In this document: positions 31,153-39,727 of the stretch, one piece after another
How the letters are laid out: every line of letters starts with the position of its first letter
How positions within the stretch are numbered: the stretch's first letter is position 1
Notes under the pieces: generated by a model
Databases searched by the model: none
What the model saw: the letters and a program-made list of their open reading frames with translations, nothing else
What the model was told of the DNA's origin: nothing
Position numbers and translations under genes: made by a program
DNA from: Xenorhabdus indica
GTDB lineage: Bacteria; Pseudomonadota; Gammaproteobacteria; Enterobacterales; Enterobacteriaceae
NCBI RefSeq assembly: GCF_014467235.1
Contig: NZ_NKHP01000028.1
Location: 1-49,886 of the forward strand
DNA length: 49,886 bases
Direction: 5' to 3'

Positions 31153-31788
31153 ATGCCACAAAGATTGATACATCCTGAAAAGGTTAATGAAGTTTTTGCT
31201 CACTTGAACGAATGCTCAGATAATCGTGCTCTGTACACATCTTTGATGGTTGGAGAAGATATCACGGGTCAAATAAAAGGGTTGTCTTTTTCTCCTGGCT
31301 ATCGCATGGTTCGGGTTGATAATCGATTGACAGGCAAGATTAGCCAATCTCATTTTGAGTTAGCGCTAATAAACGATATATCAAAAGAGGTGGCTTATTA
31401 CAATCGAGTGGTCATACAGCCTGACGTTGTATTAAATTGCCGCCCTGTAACTCAAATTCTCGTTTGGCGTATTAGAACACCTCAGCATCGAGCGGTTCTA
31501 CGTGATTTAGCTGGTAAAGTGTTCTTTGATTACTTACTGGAACGCTATAACGTAATAGTATCTGACATGAATCAGACTAATGACGGCGTGGCTTTTTGGC
31601 AAGACCGAATGTATGACGCTCTGATGTATAATTTGCATGTTTACGCCTATGACATGATAACTTGCGAATTGCACAAGATTGAGACTCAAGATGATGTTAG
31701 CCGACAAGAAATGTGGCTATGGGGCGATCCCGAACACCACCAAAACCGATTGGCCATCATATCTAAAATAGTATTACCGAATAATTAA
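31153..31788 (+). CDS. Unknown moron protein, 211 aa
   Basis: MPQRLIHPEKVNEVFAHLNE start; GAGGGGAGC is a strong SD. The central part ILVWRIRTPQHRAVLRDLAG, then KVFFDYLLERYNVIVSDMNQ and GVAFWQDRMYDALMYNLHVY, looks like an alpha/beta globular enzyme core; I considered a GNAT-like fold but no signature loop is visible. Alone between antirepressor and a terminator, so it is an independent transcription unit. Function unknown. Confidence 0.55.
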   Translation: MPQRLIHPEKVNEVFAHLNECSDNRALYTSLMVGEDITGQIKGLSFSPGYRMVRVDNRLTGKISQSHFELALINDISKEVAYYNRVVIQPDVVLNCRPVTQILVWRIRTPQHRAVLRDLAGKVFFDYLLERYNVIVSDMNQTNDGVAFWQDRMYDALMYNLHVYAYDMITCELHKIETQDDVSRQEMWLWGDPEHHQNRLAIISKIVLPNN

Positions 31789-31813
31789 CTCATCCGCATA
31801 TCTTTTCATTCTT

Positions 31814-31840
31814 AATGCCACTTAATCGTGGCATTTTGCG
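31814..31840 (+). terminator. Terminator after the 211-aa moron gene
   Basis: ATGCCAC-ttaatc-GTGGCAT followed by TTTGCGTTGTTTTT; about 25 bases after the stop codon. Confidence 0.65.
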
Positions 31841-31893
31841 TTGTTTTTCTCTAACTGACTGGTATCATGCGTGAAATTTAATGATGAGGGATT

Positions 31894-32238
31894 ATGATGA
31901 AAATAATACCAATAATTACTTTGGTAGGTTTTATATATGCTATGCCATCGTTTGCTAATGATTGCATTGGTGATGGAATATATCAGGTGTGCACCAAGTC
32001 AAGCCAAAACATGCAAGGGGATGATGTTATTCAGTCATATGACTCAGAAGGTAATTCATACTCTATAACATCGGGATCAAGGGAGAATAGTGACGGCTCA
32101 TCCGAGGTGTTTTCTGTTGATAGTGAGGGGAATAAATTTTCAATTAAAAGCTGGTGTGATTCTTCTGGTTGCCATACTAAGGATAGTGACGGTAATACTT
32201 GTACTGTAACCATGTCTGGCGAAATGGTTGGTTGTTAA
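31894..32238 (+). CDS. Secreted Cys-rich moron protein, 114 aa
   Basis: Signal peptide MMKIIPIITLVGFIYAMPSFA with cleavage after SFA. The mature part has six Cys (DCIGDGIYQVC, WCDSSGC, NTC, VGC) and three degenerate SDSEGN-type repeats (YDSEGNSYSI, DSEGNKFSIK, DSDGNTCTV), suggesting a small beta-repeat periplasmic protein with disulfides. SD GAGGG. A second ATG directly follows. Role unknown; phage-encoded envelope proteins often alter superinfection or host fitness. Confidence 0.55.
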   Translation: MMKIIPIITLVGFIYAMPSFANDCIGDGIYQVCTKSSQNMQGDDVIQSYDSEGNSYSITSGSRENSDGSSEVFSVDSEGNKFSIKSWCDSSGCHTKDSDGNTCTVTMSGEMVGC

Positions 32239-32247
32239 GGGTAGGAA

Positions 32248-32568
32248 ATGATAAAGAAAATACTGGCAAGTATTATTGTTATAGTTATTGCGCTTTCGGT
32301 ATTTGCATATAACAAAATAACCATTTTCGCTGTTCAACCAATAGGTGCTTTACCTGATGGTGCTACAGTTGTTATGTGGAAAAAAGATGGCATGCGTTTT
32401 TTCGAGAGTCCAGATGGAATGTGTATACAAAAAACTGGTGGTGTAAGTCTGCTTTGCAGAATGGCAGCATTAGGTAATGGCATTGATAAAGATGAAATTA
32501 TATTTAGATTACCATACATAGAATATGTGTATCTTCAATCAACAGATGGACGACGGTTTGGTAGGTAG
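32248..32568 (+). CDS. One-TM moron protein (possible superinfection-exclusion type)
   Basis: A 106-residue protein: one N-terminal membrane helix (ILASIIVIVIALSVFAYN), then a soluble domain with AVQPIGALPDGATVVMWK, GVSLLCRMAALG and RLPYIEYVYLQSTDG. I recall similar small proteins upstream of tape-measure genes in lambdoid prophages; HK97 gp15, a superinfection exclusion protein, has the same topology and place. That function is an inference by analogy. Ten bases after the secreted protein, so co-transcribed. Confidence 0.6.
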   Translation: MIKKILASIIVIVIALSVFAYNKITIFAVQPIGALPDGATVVMWKKDGMRFFESPDGMCIQKTGGVSLLCRMAALGNGIDKDEIIFRLPYIEYVYLQSTDGRRFGR

Positions 32569-32594
32569 GAAACGCAATGAGAAAGTTATTATTT

Positions 32595-33605
32595 TTACGC
32601 GATGCTCGACTTTAGAGGTGAGTTGAAATGACATAGCCGCTCCTTTATAACTTTAAGTCGCCAAACTGAGAGAAATAAAGGAATAAAGGCTATGTCACAG
32701 CAAGATTTTATCATTCGGGTGTTTTGTTGGATAGACGATAATTTAACGGCGTTACAGCAAGGCACACGACTGAGGAACCGGGGAATCCCTCCTAAGCTAA
32801 GTGATGCGGAAGTCATCACAATGGAAGTAGTCGGTGAATTCTTAGGATTTTCAACGGATAAAGGAATTTGGGCGTATTTTTGTGACCACTGGCGCGAATG
32901 GTTTCCGGGACTGGGTTCACGGGCCAATTTTGCCAAACAAACCTCGAATCTTTGGGTTGTCAAACAAAAACTGCAAGAAAAGCTGGCGAGATTATTGGGC
33001 GCATTCGACAGGTCGGTACATATTATCGACGGATTTCCGCTGCCAGTCTGTGGATTCAAAAGAGTTAAGGGGAGCGCTAATTTCAAAGGGCAAGCCGATT
33101 ATGGGTACTGTGCCGCCAAGAACGAAACTTACTACGGCTTTAAGGGGCATTTGATGATAGATGAAACCGGCGTAGTGACGGGAATAACATTGACACCGGC
33201 CAATGGCAGTGAACGTGAAGCCGCCTGGGATTTAGTGGCGCCGATAAAAAGCTATTTGCTCGGTGATAAGGGGTATTTAGGCATTGAATTTAAAGAATAA
33301 ATGAATAAATCGGGTATTGAAATGATTACGCCAGTGCGTGCCAATATGGATGATCCCGTCCCCAAAGAAACGAGAAAGCGTATTAATGCCAAACGCCGTC
33401 TAATTAAAACCGTGATAGGTCAACTTGCCGGACAATTTGCTATCGAGAAGTGTTGGGCGCGGGATCTATGGCACTTGAGTAATCGAATAGCCAGAAAACT
33501 GCTTTCTCATACATTGGGCATTTTTGCGAATTTTAAACAAGGAAAAACACAACGCGATTGGCTTCAACAAGTCAACGTTATAGGATGTTAAAGTCGAGCA
33601 TCGCG
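32595..33605 (+). mobile_element. IS982-family insertion sequence
   Basis: About 1.01 kb. Terminal inverted repeats ACGCGATGCTCGACTTTA (32597-32614) and its complement (33589-33606) match over 18 bases. TTATTATTT flanks both sides (32586-32594 and 33606-33614), the likely 9-bp target duplication; because the flanks are A/T-rich the exact ends are uncertain by 2-3 bases. It carries one broken transposase gene and sits between the moron genes and the tape measure. Confidence 0.82.
32692..33591 (+). pseudogene. IS982 transposase interrupted by an in-frame stop
   Basis: Two frames in the same register (202 codons, TAA at 33298-33300, 96 codons) make one 299-codon transposase. Features: N-terminal RGIPPKLSDAEVITMEVVGE, DDE-type residues in IIDGFPLPVC and LLGDKGYLGIE, and the final QFAIEKCWARDLWHLSNRIA. 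The stop separates the second Asp from the C-terminal Glu region, so the enzyme should be inactive unless the stop is read through. A single base change explains it. Confidence 0.82.
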
Positions 33606-33657
33606 TTATTATTTATTATAATAATTGACCATAACCATATCATCACTAACTAATCAT

Positions 33658-33686
33658 AACCTCGCTTTGGCGAGGTTTTCTTTTTT
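33658..33686 (+). terminator. Terminator closing the moron region
   Basis: AACCTCGC-TTTG-GCGAGGTT followed by TTCTTTTTT, ending 13 bases before the tape-measure start. It isolates moron transcripts from tail genes. Confidence 0.78.
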
Positions 33687-33699
33687 CAGGGGCTAGAAA

Positions 33700-36600
33700 A
33701 TGGCAGAGCGTCGCGTAGGTAATATCGTTTATCAGGTGCAAATGGATGTAGCACAACTGCTGACAGCACAGCATCAGGTAAATTCCCGGCTTGGGCAATT
33801 GGAGCAACGTTTTAATCAAACAGGACGGGCGGTTAATGGGGCAGAAAAGGCAATATTGAGTCTATCAAGGGCTGCCACTGCGGTAACAGCGGCATTATCT
33901 GTCGAGAAAATAGCCAGTTATGCTGATGCATGGGTTGTGGTTAATAACAAACTGGTTAATGCCGTCAAAGCAAATGAAACGCTGGCGGAAGTCACTGAGC
34001 GTGTATTCAACATCGCACAGAACTCCCGCGCTAGTCTGGATTCGACAGCAGCGCTATACGGTCGCCTTGAAAGAGCCACTCGTAGTTATGGTATGTCGGC
34101 TGATGATGTGGCGAAATTAACTGAAACGGTAGCAAAAGGTCTGGTGGTCTCAGGGGCAACCGCTGCGGAATCATCAAGCGTCATGATCCAGTTCTCACAG
34201 GCGATGGCATCTGGTGTTCTGCGTGGTGAAGAATTTAACTCCATGTCTGAGAACGGAAGCCGTCTAATTGTAGCATTGAGTGATCACCTCGGGATTAACA
34301 TTGGTCAGCTAAGGAAGATGGCGGCGGAGGGGAAATTAACGTCTACGGTCGTAGCTCAGGCTTTTCTAGCTCAGGCCGGAACTATCGCTAAAGAATTTGA
34401 TAAAACCTCAGCGACCATGAGCCAGTCAATGGAAATGGCGGCTAACAATATGACTCGGTTCTTTGGTCAATCAACCACGGTTCAGACAGCACTCAAAGTG
34501 TTTAATAGCACTTTAGTTACGGTCAGTGAAAATATGGATCTTGTTGCTGGTGCTGCGACTGCTCTGGCTGTTGTTATGGGTTCAAGGATGGTTAGCGCGA
34601 TGGCATTAGCAGCGAGCGAAAAGATAAAAAACGTTAGGAGTGCTATAGCGTTAGCGCAAGCTAATAAAGCAGAAGCGCAAAGCGCACTCTATGCCGCAGA
34701 AATGACGCTGAGAAAAGCAGCGCTGGATAAAGAGGCTGCATTGTCTGCTCTACGTGTTGCTGAGGCTGAATATGCAGCAGCAAAGGGAACTGATGCAGCT
34801 ACAGCAGCACTTGCCAGATTAACCGCCGCTCGCTCCACAGCAACGACAGCAACAGTCGCATATGGAACCGCACAAAATGCAGTCACTGCCGCTCAAACAG
34901 GGTTCGCAGCCGCCGCAAGAGGCGCTACTATTGCAATGAATGGGCTCAAAGCAGCTATGTCATTTTTAGGTGGGCCACTTGGTGTAGTTATGTTGGCAGC
35001 GGCAGCGCTTTATTATTTCCATCAACAAGCAGAAGAATCGAAGAATGAGGCCAAAGATTTATCTCACACGGTCGAGAGTTTGACTGGCAACTTAAAGGAA
35101 TTAAGTAAGGCCAAACTTGAATCGAATAAAGTCGAATTAGAAAGAAAGCTAATTGAACAGCGTGAACAGGTAAAAAAACAGGAAACAAAAGTAAGTGGTC
35201 TTCAATGGGATGTAGATCACAATGGTGGTTTTATTTATTCAAAAAGATCTGAGGAGGAAATGAATAAGCTCAAGGGGGACTTAGCTATAGCTCAGGGGCA
35301 ACTTGAGGATATGAAAACGGTCGAGAGCAATTACGAAAAAGCCATTGCTCTAACCAGTAAAGCTCTTGCTGAAAACACAAAGCTGACCAATGAAAACGCT
35401 GATGCCAACAAAAACAGAAGTGGAGATGTTGATCAGGCATCTGATAAAGCGGCTGATTTTATCACAAAGCTCAAGCAAGAAAATGAATTACTCAGAACTA
35501 AAAAGGGATTAGAACGAGACTTAAAAGCCGCAGAGTTCAAAGCTGATGAACTGGGAGCCAGCTCAGGGCAAAAAGAAGATTTAAAGGCTTCAATCAAAGA
35601 AAACATAAAGCTCAAAGAGGCTGAAAAACAACGTGAAGATGCCGCCAGAGAAGCGGAAAACGCAGCGAAAAAGGCAGCCGATGAAGCTAAACGGCGGTCA
35701 GATGAGATTACCGCAGCACTCAAACGTCAGCGTGACGAAATCGACCGACTCAAAACAGGCTACGAAGAAGGCAGTCTGGCAATGGCTAAATATGATGCTG
35801 TTAAAGCCATGCCAGAAGGTTCGGGTGAAGCATTGCTTGAAAAAGTCAGAAGAAACGCCGAAGAAAAGTACTATCTTGAAAAGGATTATGAAGCTCGAAA
35901 ATGGATGCTTGAGCAAGACGATTTAGTGAAATCCAAGCAGGCAATGGATGAAGAACTTGCACATTTAATCAGTGTCCAAAAGCAAGGTTTGATTGAAATA
36001 GAAGAGTTCAAGAAACGCGAGCAAGAGATAAAAGAACGTTATCAGAATAAGCAAACGGAAGATGAAATTAACAAAAAAGTGGATTCATCCGTGGGCATTA
36101 ATGAAGGAATGATGGGTAAAGTAGACCCTATCCAGCAACTCCAGAATGAATACACGCAAAAAATGGCGTTATTGGATGCTTATAACGCCCATGATATCGG
36201 TGAACACGAAAGAATACTGCAGCTTAAATCCGAACTTACCCGTAAATTCAATGATGACATGACCAACGCCCAATGGGAGCAATGGAAAGGTCAGAATGAA
36301 ATGTATCAATTTCTGGGGGATTCGCTTGAAGCACTGGGCCAGCGTTCCGCCAATACCATCACCGGGCTGTTAACCGGCACTCAATCCGCCAATGATGCCA
36401 TGCGTAATCTTGCTCTTACCATCACCAATGAAGCGGTCTCCGCATTGGTTCAGATGGGAATGCAGCAAATCAAGAACATGATTATCGGCAAGGCGGCTAA
36501 TACGGCGGCGGCGGCATCGGCAGTTGCCACAGGGGCGACAATTACTACGGCAATGGCCCCGGCTGCAGCGGCGAGTAGTGTCGCGACAATGGGCACAGCC

Positions 36601-36975
36601 GCGACAGTCGGTATGGCAGCCATGACAGCGGCTGTGCCTGCCATGATTGCCTTACTGGGGGCGCGTAAGAATGGCGGGCCGGTCAGCCCGAACGGGGCAT
36701 ACCGAATTGGAGAAAATAATAAGCCGGAGATATTCAAAGCTAATAACGGTCACCAGTACATGATACCGGGTGACAGGGGTAAGGTGGTCAGTAACCGGGA
36801 AATGGGTAAGGGTGGCGGTGGCACTTCTGTTGGCAGTATTAATATTTCCTTTAATGTCCAGACGCAGGGAAACTTCACTGAGCAGGATGCACGAATGATG
36901 TCAGGGATGGTGAGAAAGACCATTTATGATGTTCTTACAGATGAGAGCAGGCCGGGTGGCATGCTGAATCAGTAG
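33700..36975 (+). CDS. Tape measure protein
   Basis: A 1091-residue tail length ruler. N-terminal tape-measure domain (YADAWVVVNNKLVNAVKANE, LYGRLERATRSYGMSADDVA, LRGEEFNSMSENGSRLIVAL), long Ala/Lys/Glu-rich coiled coils (about 330-700), hydrophobic Ala-rich membrane-like segments near 960-1000 and a C-terminal KNGGPVSPNGAYRIGENNKP. Tail length should scale with it. Directly follows the moron terminator. Confidence 0.9.
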   Translation: MAERRVGNIVYQVQMDVAQLLTAQHQVNSRLGQLEQRFNQTGRAVNGAEKAILSLSRAATAVTAALSVEKIASYADAWVVVNNKLVNAVKANETLAEVTERVFNIAQNSRASLDSTAALYGRLERATRSYGMSADDVAKLTETVAKGLVVSGATAAESSSVMIQFSQAMASGVLRGEEFNSMSENGSRLIVALSDHLGINIGQLRKMAAEGKLTSTVVAQAFLAQAGTIAKEFDKTSATMSQSMEMAANNMTRFFGQSTTVQTALKVFNSTLVTVSENMDLVAGAATALAVVMGSRMVSAMALAASEKIKNVRSAIALAQANKAEAQSALYAAEMTLRKAALDKEAALSALRVAEAEYAAAKGTDAATAALARLTAARSTATTATVAYGTAQNAVTAAQTGFAAAARGATIAMNGLKAAMSFLGGPLGVVMLAAAALYYFHQQAEESKNEAKDLSHTVESLTGNLKELSKAKLESNKVELERKLIEQREQVKKQETKVSGLQWDVDHNGGFIYSKRSEEEMNKLKGDLAIAQGQLEDMKTVESNYEKAIALTSKALAENTKLTNENADANKNRSGDVDQASDKAADFITKLKQENELLRTKKGLERDLKAAEFKADELGASSGQKEDLKASIKENIKLKEAEKQREDAAREAENAAKKAADEAKRRSDEITAALKRQRDEIDRLKTGYEEGSLAMAKYDAVKAMPEGSGEALLEKVRRNAEEKYYLEKDYEARKWMLEQDDLVKSKQAMDEELAHLISVQKQGLIEIEEFKKREQEIKERYQNKQTEDEINKKVDSSVGINEGMMGKVDPIQQLQNEYTQKMALLDAYNAHDIGEHERILQLKSELTRKFNDDMTNAQWEQWKGQNEMYQFLGDSLEALGQRSANTITGLLTGTQSANDAMRNLALTITNEAVSALVQMGMQQIKNMIIGKAANTAAAASAVATGATITTAMAPAAAASSVATMGTAATVGMAAMTAAVPAMIALLGARKNGGPVSPNGAYRIGENNKPEIFKANNGHQYMIPGDRGKVVSNREMGKGGGGTSVGSINISFNVQTQGNFTEQDARMMSGMVRKTIYDVLTDESRPGGMLNQ

Positions 36976-37121
36976 TGTACTGATAACGAGTCATTGCGTC
37001 ATAAAGCCCCTGTTATTCATTGATCTACACCTTTCCGTCGCTGCATCAATTCACTAAGCATCATTGCCTGATGATTATATAAACACAAATATAAGTATTT
37101 ATTTCTATATATAAGTTTTTA

Positions 37122-37185
37122 TTGACTTATATAAGTCTTTTAACTTATAATTAAACCATCCTGAAAACGGAGATGCTCTTTAAAA
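37122..37185 (+). promoter_or_regulatory. Promoter, operator and boxA of toxin-antitoxin module 2
   Basis: TTGACT (37122-37127), 18-base spacer, TATAAT (37146-37151). The palindrome GACTTATATAAGTC (37124-37137) overlaps the -35, with ATATAAGT half-sites at about 37089 and 37108. TGCTCTTTAAAA (37174-37185) matches boxA at 11 of 12. The 36976-37121 stretch holds no gene that I can see. Confidence 0.68.
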
Positions 37186-37197
37186 ATAGGGGAAATG

Positions 37198-37458
37198 ATG
37201 GTCAAAGTGATTTGGTCTAAAGCAGCAACCAAGCAGCTAATTCGGATCGATACCCGATATCAGAAAGCAATCAAAAATAAAGTTGATCAGCTTACAGGTT
37301 TTCCGCTTGTAGATTTGGATATCAGAAAATTAACGGGGACAGAAGCGCAATACAGATTGAGAGTGGGTGACTACCGAATTTTGTTTGAGCTTTCGGGTAA
37401 AGAGCCGAAGATTTTAGAGGTGCAGGAAGTTAAGCGAAGACAAACAAATACATATTGA
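37198..37458 (+). CDS. RelE-family toxin of module 2
   Basis: An 86-residue toxin: IDTRYQKAIKNKVDQLTGFP, then QYRLRVGDYRILFE and VKRR. Same length as and about 59% identical (hand count) to the toxin at 15814, but on the other strand and in the tail region. I chose the second of two adjacent ATGs (37195/37198) because its spacing to GGGG and its N-terminus match the paralogue. Confidence 0.87.
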   Translation: MVKVIWSKAATKQLIRIDTRYQKAIKNKVDQLTGFPLVDLDIRKLTGTEAQYRLRVGDYRILFELSGKEPKILEVQEVKRRQTNTY

Positions 37459-37530
37459 CTGGCGTGGCGGGGATCTCCCGCCTGCTTTTTCCTCTATTCA
37501 TGTCAGGGTCAACACACTATTGGAGATAAT

Positions 37531-37905
37531 ATGGCTGGTATCCAGTTTATTACAGATGAGAACGGCAACAAGCAAGCGGTAGTGCTGCCTATTGCAGAGT
37601 ATGAGCGCTTACTGGCTGCGGTGGATCGTGATGAAGATTATGTCAGTATCCCTTACACCAAAGGCCCTCATGATGATGAAACCATCCCGCATGAAGTCAT
37701 CAGCATCATGGTTGATGAAAAAGTTACCCTCCATGCGGCATGGCGTATCTATCGTGGTTTGTCACAAACAGAAGTAGCGGAAAAATTGGGTGTAAAGCAA
37801 GCCGCTGTTTCCCAGTTTGAAAAAGCAGAACGCCCCCGTCAGGTCACATTAGAAAAACTGGCGGCACTTTATGAATGCAGGCCAACACAGTTAACACTGG
37901 ATTAA
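37531..37905 (+). CDS. XRE-family antitoxin of module 2
   Basis: A 124-residue antitoxin: FITDENGNKQAVVLPIAEYE, EDYVSIPYTKGPHDDETIPH, and the HTH LSQTEVAEKLGVKQAAVSQF. Order toxin then antitoxin, 72 bases apart. GGAG SD. A fragment of a close relative lies at 47889. Confidence 0.87.
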   Translation: MAGIQFITDENGNKQAVVLPIAEYERLLAAVDRDEDYVSIPYTKGPHDDETIPHEVISIMVDEKVTLHAAWRIYRGLSQTEVAEKLGVKQAAVSQFEKAERPRQVTLEKLAALYECRPTQLTLD

Positions 37906-37940
37906 CCGCAATCCCTTTCTATGGGACGCGTAATGACACA

Positions 37941-37963
37941 AACCCGCTTCGGCGGGTTTTTTT
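37941..37963 (+). terminator. Terminator of module 2
   Basis: AACCCGC-ttc-GGCGGGTT with TTTTTTT. Separates the module from the tail-tip genes. Confidence 0.8.
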
Positions 37964-37974
37964 ATAGGTGAAAT

Positions 37975-38310
37975 ATGACAAAACCAGAATTTATCTGGCG
38001 ACCACAGGATAACTATGAGGTCAGCCATGAACCGCGTGTCAAAGTGATTAAGTTTGGTGACGGCTACGAGCAGCGCATTAAAGACGGCATCAATAACCAG
38101 TTAAAACGCTACCAGCTTAGCTTTGTCGGGAGTGCGGAAACTGGACGTTCAATTGATGCGTTCTTACGGGAACGGGGCGCGGTGGAATCCTTTACATGGC
38201 GAAGTAGTGACGATAATCAACTGCGCACGTTTGTGTGCCGCGCGTGGACAGTCAACCGTCATCGGGTGCGATGGTCTGTCAGTTGCGTGTTTGAGGAGGT
38301 AGTGGCGTGA
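37975..38310 (+). CDS. M: Minor tail protein M-like
   Basis: A 111-residue protein (FIWRPQDNYEVSHEPRVKVI; KFGDGYEQRIKDGINNQLKR; ESFTWRSSDDNQLRTFVCRA) of the lambda gpM/Phage_min_tail family, first gene of the tail-tip block. Overlaps L by four bases. Confidence 0.88.
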   Translation: MTKPEFIWRPQDNYEVSHEPRVKVIKFGDGYEQRIKDGINNQLKRYQLSFVGSAETGRSIDAFLRERGAVESFTWRSSDDNQLRTFVCRAWTVNRHRVRWSVSCVFEEVVA

Positions 38311-39011
38311 GGGACATTCCAAAAGAGATGCGGATTGAGGTTACAGAACTGGCTCAGAACGCCATTCTTAATCTGTATGCGATAGATTTAACAGCCTTTG
38401 GTGGCGATATCTACCGTTTCCATGATGGTATGAATGGGCGATTACAGCCGGTTATCTGGCAAGGTATGCGCTATGAGCCGTATCCGGTGGAGGTGACCGG
38501 ATTTGAAATGAGTGGCAAAGGCCCCAGCTCCCGACCGAAAATGGTTTTTGCCAATATTAACGGGTTCATTACGGCAATAAATCAGGATTTCAATGATGCG
38601 TTAGGTGCGGTAGTGACACGCCATCAAGTACCTGAGATTTATCTGGATGCGGTGAATTTTCCCAATGGTAACCCACAGGCCGATCCAACACGTGAGGCGG
38701 TGAGCAAATACCTGATAGAACAGAAGCAGGATGCGAACGCGGATTTCGTGACCTATATTCTGGCTTTACCCAGTGAAACCGACGGGGCGCTCATTCCGGC
38801 GCGGGTGATTCAGGCGGATATCTGTTGCTGGCAGTACCGTTCCGCCGATTGTGGCTATGATGGCCCACCCGTGGCAGATGAAAAAGACCAGCCCACCACT
38901 CATCCCTTGAAAGACCGCTGCTCAAAGAAATACAGTGGTTGCACGCTGCGTTATCCCCGTCCTTTGTCCATGCCCTTTGGCGGCTTTTTAGGCGCGAACA
39001 AGTTAGGTTAA
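38307..39011 (+). CDS. L: Minor tail protein L-like, Fe-S type
   Basis: A 234-residue protein with C173, C182, C205 and C212 in ICCWQYRSADCGYDG and CSKKYSGCTLRY; lambda gpL binds an iron-sulfur cluster through four C-terminal cysteines, and this spacing fits. Ends PRPLSMPFGGFLGANKLG as in the family. GTG start with GAGGAGG upstream. Confidence 0.88.
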   Translation: MRDIPKEMRIEVTELAQNAILNLYAIDLTAFGGDIYRFHDGMNGRLQPVIWQGMRYEPYPVEVTGFEMSGKGPSSRPKMVFANINGFITAINQDFNDALGAVVTRHQVPEIYLDAVNFPNGNPQADPTREAVSKYLIEQKQDANADFVTYILALPSETDGALIPARVIQADICCWQYRSADCGYDGPPVADEKDQPTTHPLKDRCSKKYSGCTLRYPRPLSMPFGGFLGANKLG

Positions 39012-39013
39012 TC

Positions 39014-39727
39014 ATGATTGAAGAAGACATTATCGCCCACGCGAAAGCGGAAGGGGTGAAGGAATCGTGTGGCTTGATTTCAGGTAGCCGCTATTTCCCA
39101 TGCCGTAATATTTCACCGGAGCCTGAGAACTACTTCGAAATTAACCCCGATGACTGGATAACAGCAGAGTGTTTTGCCGATATTGAGGTCATTGTTCACA
39201 GTCACCCAAATGGCAAGCCTCGCCTAAGTACCAGAGATAGGGAACAACAAATCAGAACGGGATTGCCGTGGTGGCTGGCCTGTGGTGATCGGGTGCATAA
39301 ATTCCGCCCTGTTCCACGGTTATTGGGTCGGGAATTTATTCACGGTGTGCAGGATTGCTATTCGCTGATCCGGGATGCCTATCATCTGGCGGGTATCGAA
39401 TTAGACGATATCGAGCGTGACGATGCGTGGTGGAACGCGGGGCAGAATCTTTACCTCGATAACTGCTTAAGTCAGGGCTTTGAGCAAGCAGATGAAATTC
39501 AGCCCGGCGACATCATTCTTATTTGTCTGGGGAGTCAAACCCCCTGTCACGGGGCTATCTATATCGGTAATCAGCAAATCCTACACCATCGACCAGACCG
39601 TATTAGCAAACGCGATATTTATGACGGTTTTTGGCTCAGATATACACATTCAATATGGAGGCATAAACAATGGTCAAGCTCCAGCTTGGAGGCCATCTTA
39701 GAAGATTTGGCCGTCGCTATGAGTTAG
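39014..39727 (+). CDS. K: Tail tip protein K-like (JAMM + NlpC/P60)
   Basis: A 237-residue protein. N-terminal MPN/JAMM domain: VHSHPNGKPRLSTRD gives H62, H64, S72 and D75 for zinc. C-terminal NlpC/P60 domain: Cys115 in VQDCYSLIRDAY and His179 in CHGAIYIG. In lambda K acts in tail-tip assembly and possibly wall degradation. Start ATG just after the L stop; the upstream start at 38939 lies inside L. Confidence 0.9.
   Translation: MIEEDIIAHAKAEGVKESCGLISGSRYFPCRNISPEPENYFEINPDDWITAECFADIEVIVHSHPNGKPRLSTRDREQQIRTGLPWWLACGDRVHKFRPVPRLLGREFIHGVQDCYSLIRDAYHLAGIELDDIERDDAWWNAGQNLYLDNCLSQGFEQADEIQPGDIILICLGSQTPCHGAIYIGNQQILHHRPDRISKRDIYDGFWLRYTHSIWRHKQWSSSSLEAILEDLAVAMS

Larger units (their letters stand above)
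32577..33653 (+). pseudogene. Tiny hydrophobic ORF split by the insertion element
   Basis: If the element and one TTATTATTT copy are removed, the flanks join into an 18-codon frame MRKLLFIIIIIDHNHIITN-like peptide (ATG at 32577 with AGGA upstream, stop at 33651). This looks like a short membrane peptide or the start of a leader. Whether it was a real gene is uncertain. Confidence 0.3.

Noticed and set aside
32595..33086. 163-codon minus-strand ORF inside the insertion element
   Set aside because: Antisense to the IS982 transposase whose motifs are clear; a mirror frame only.
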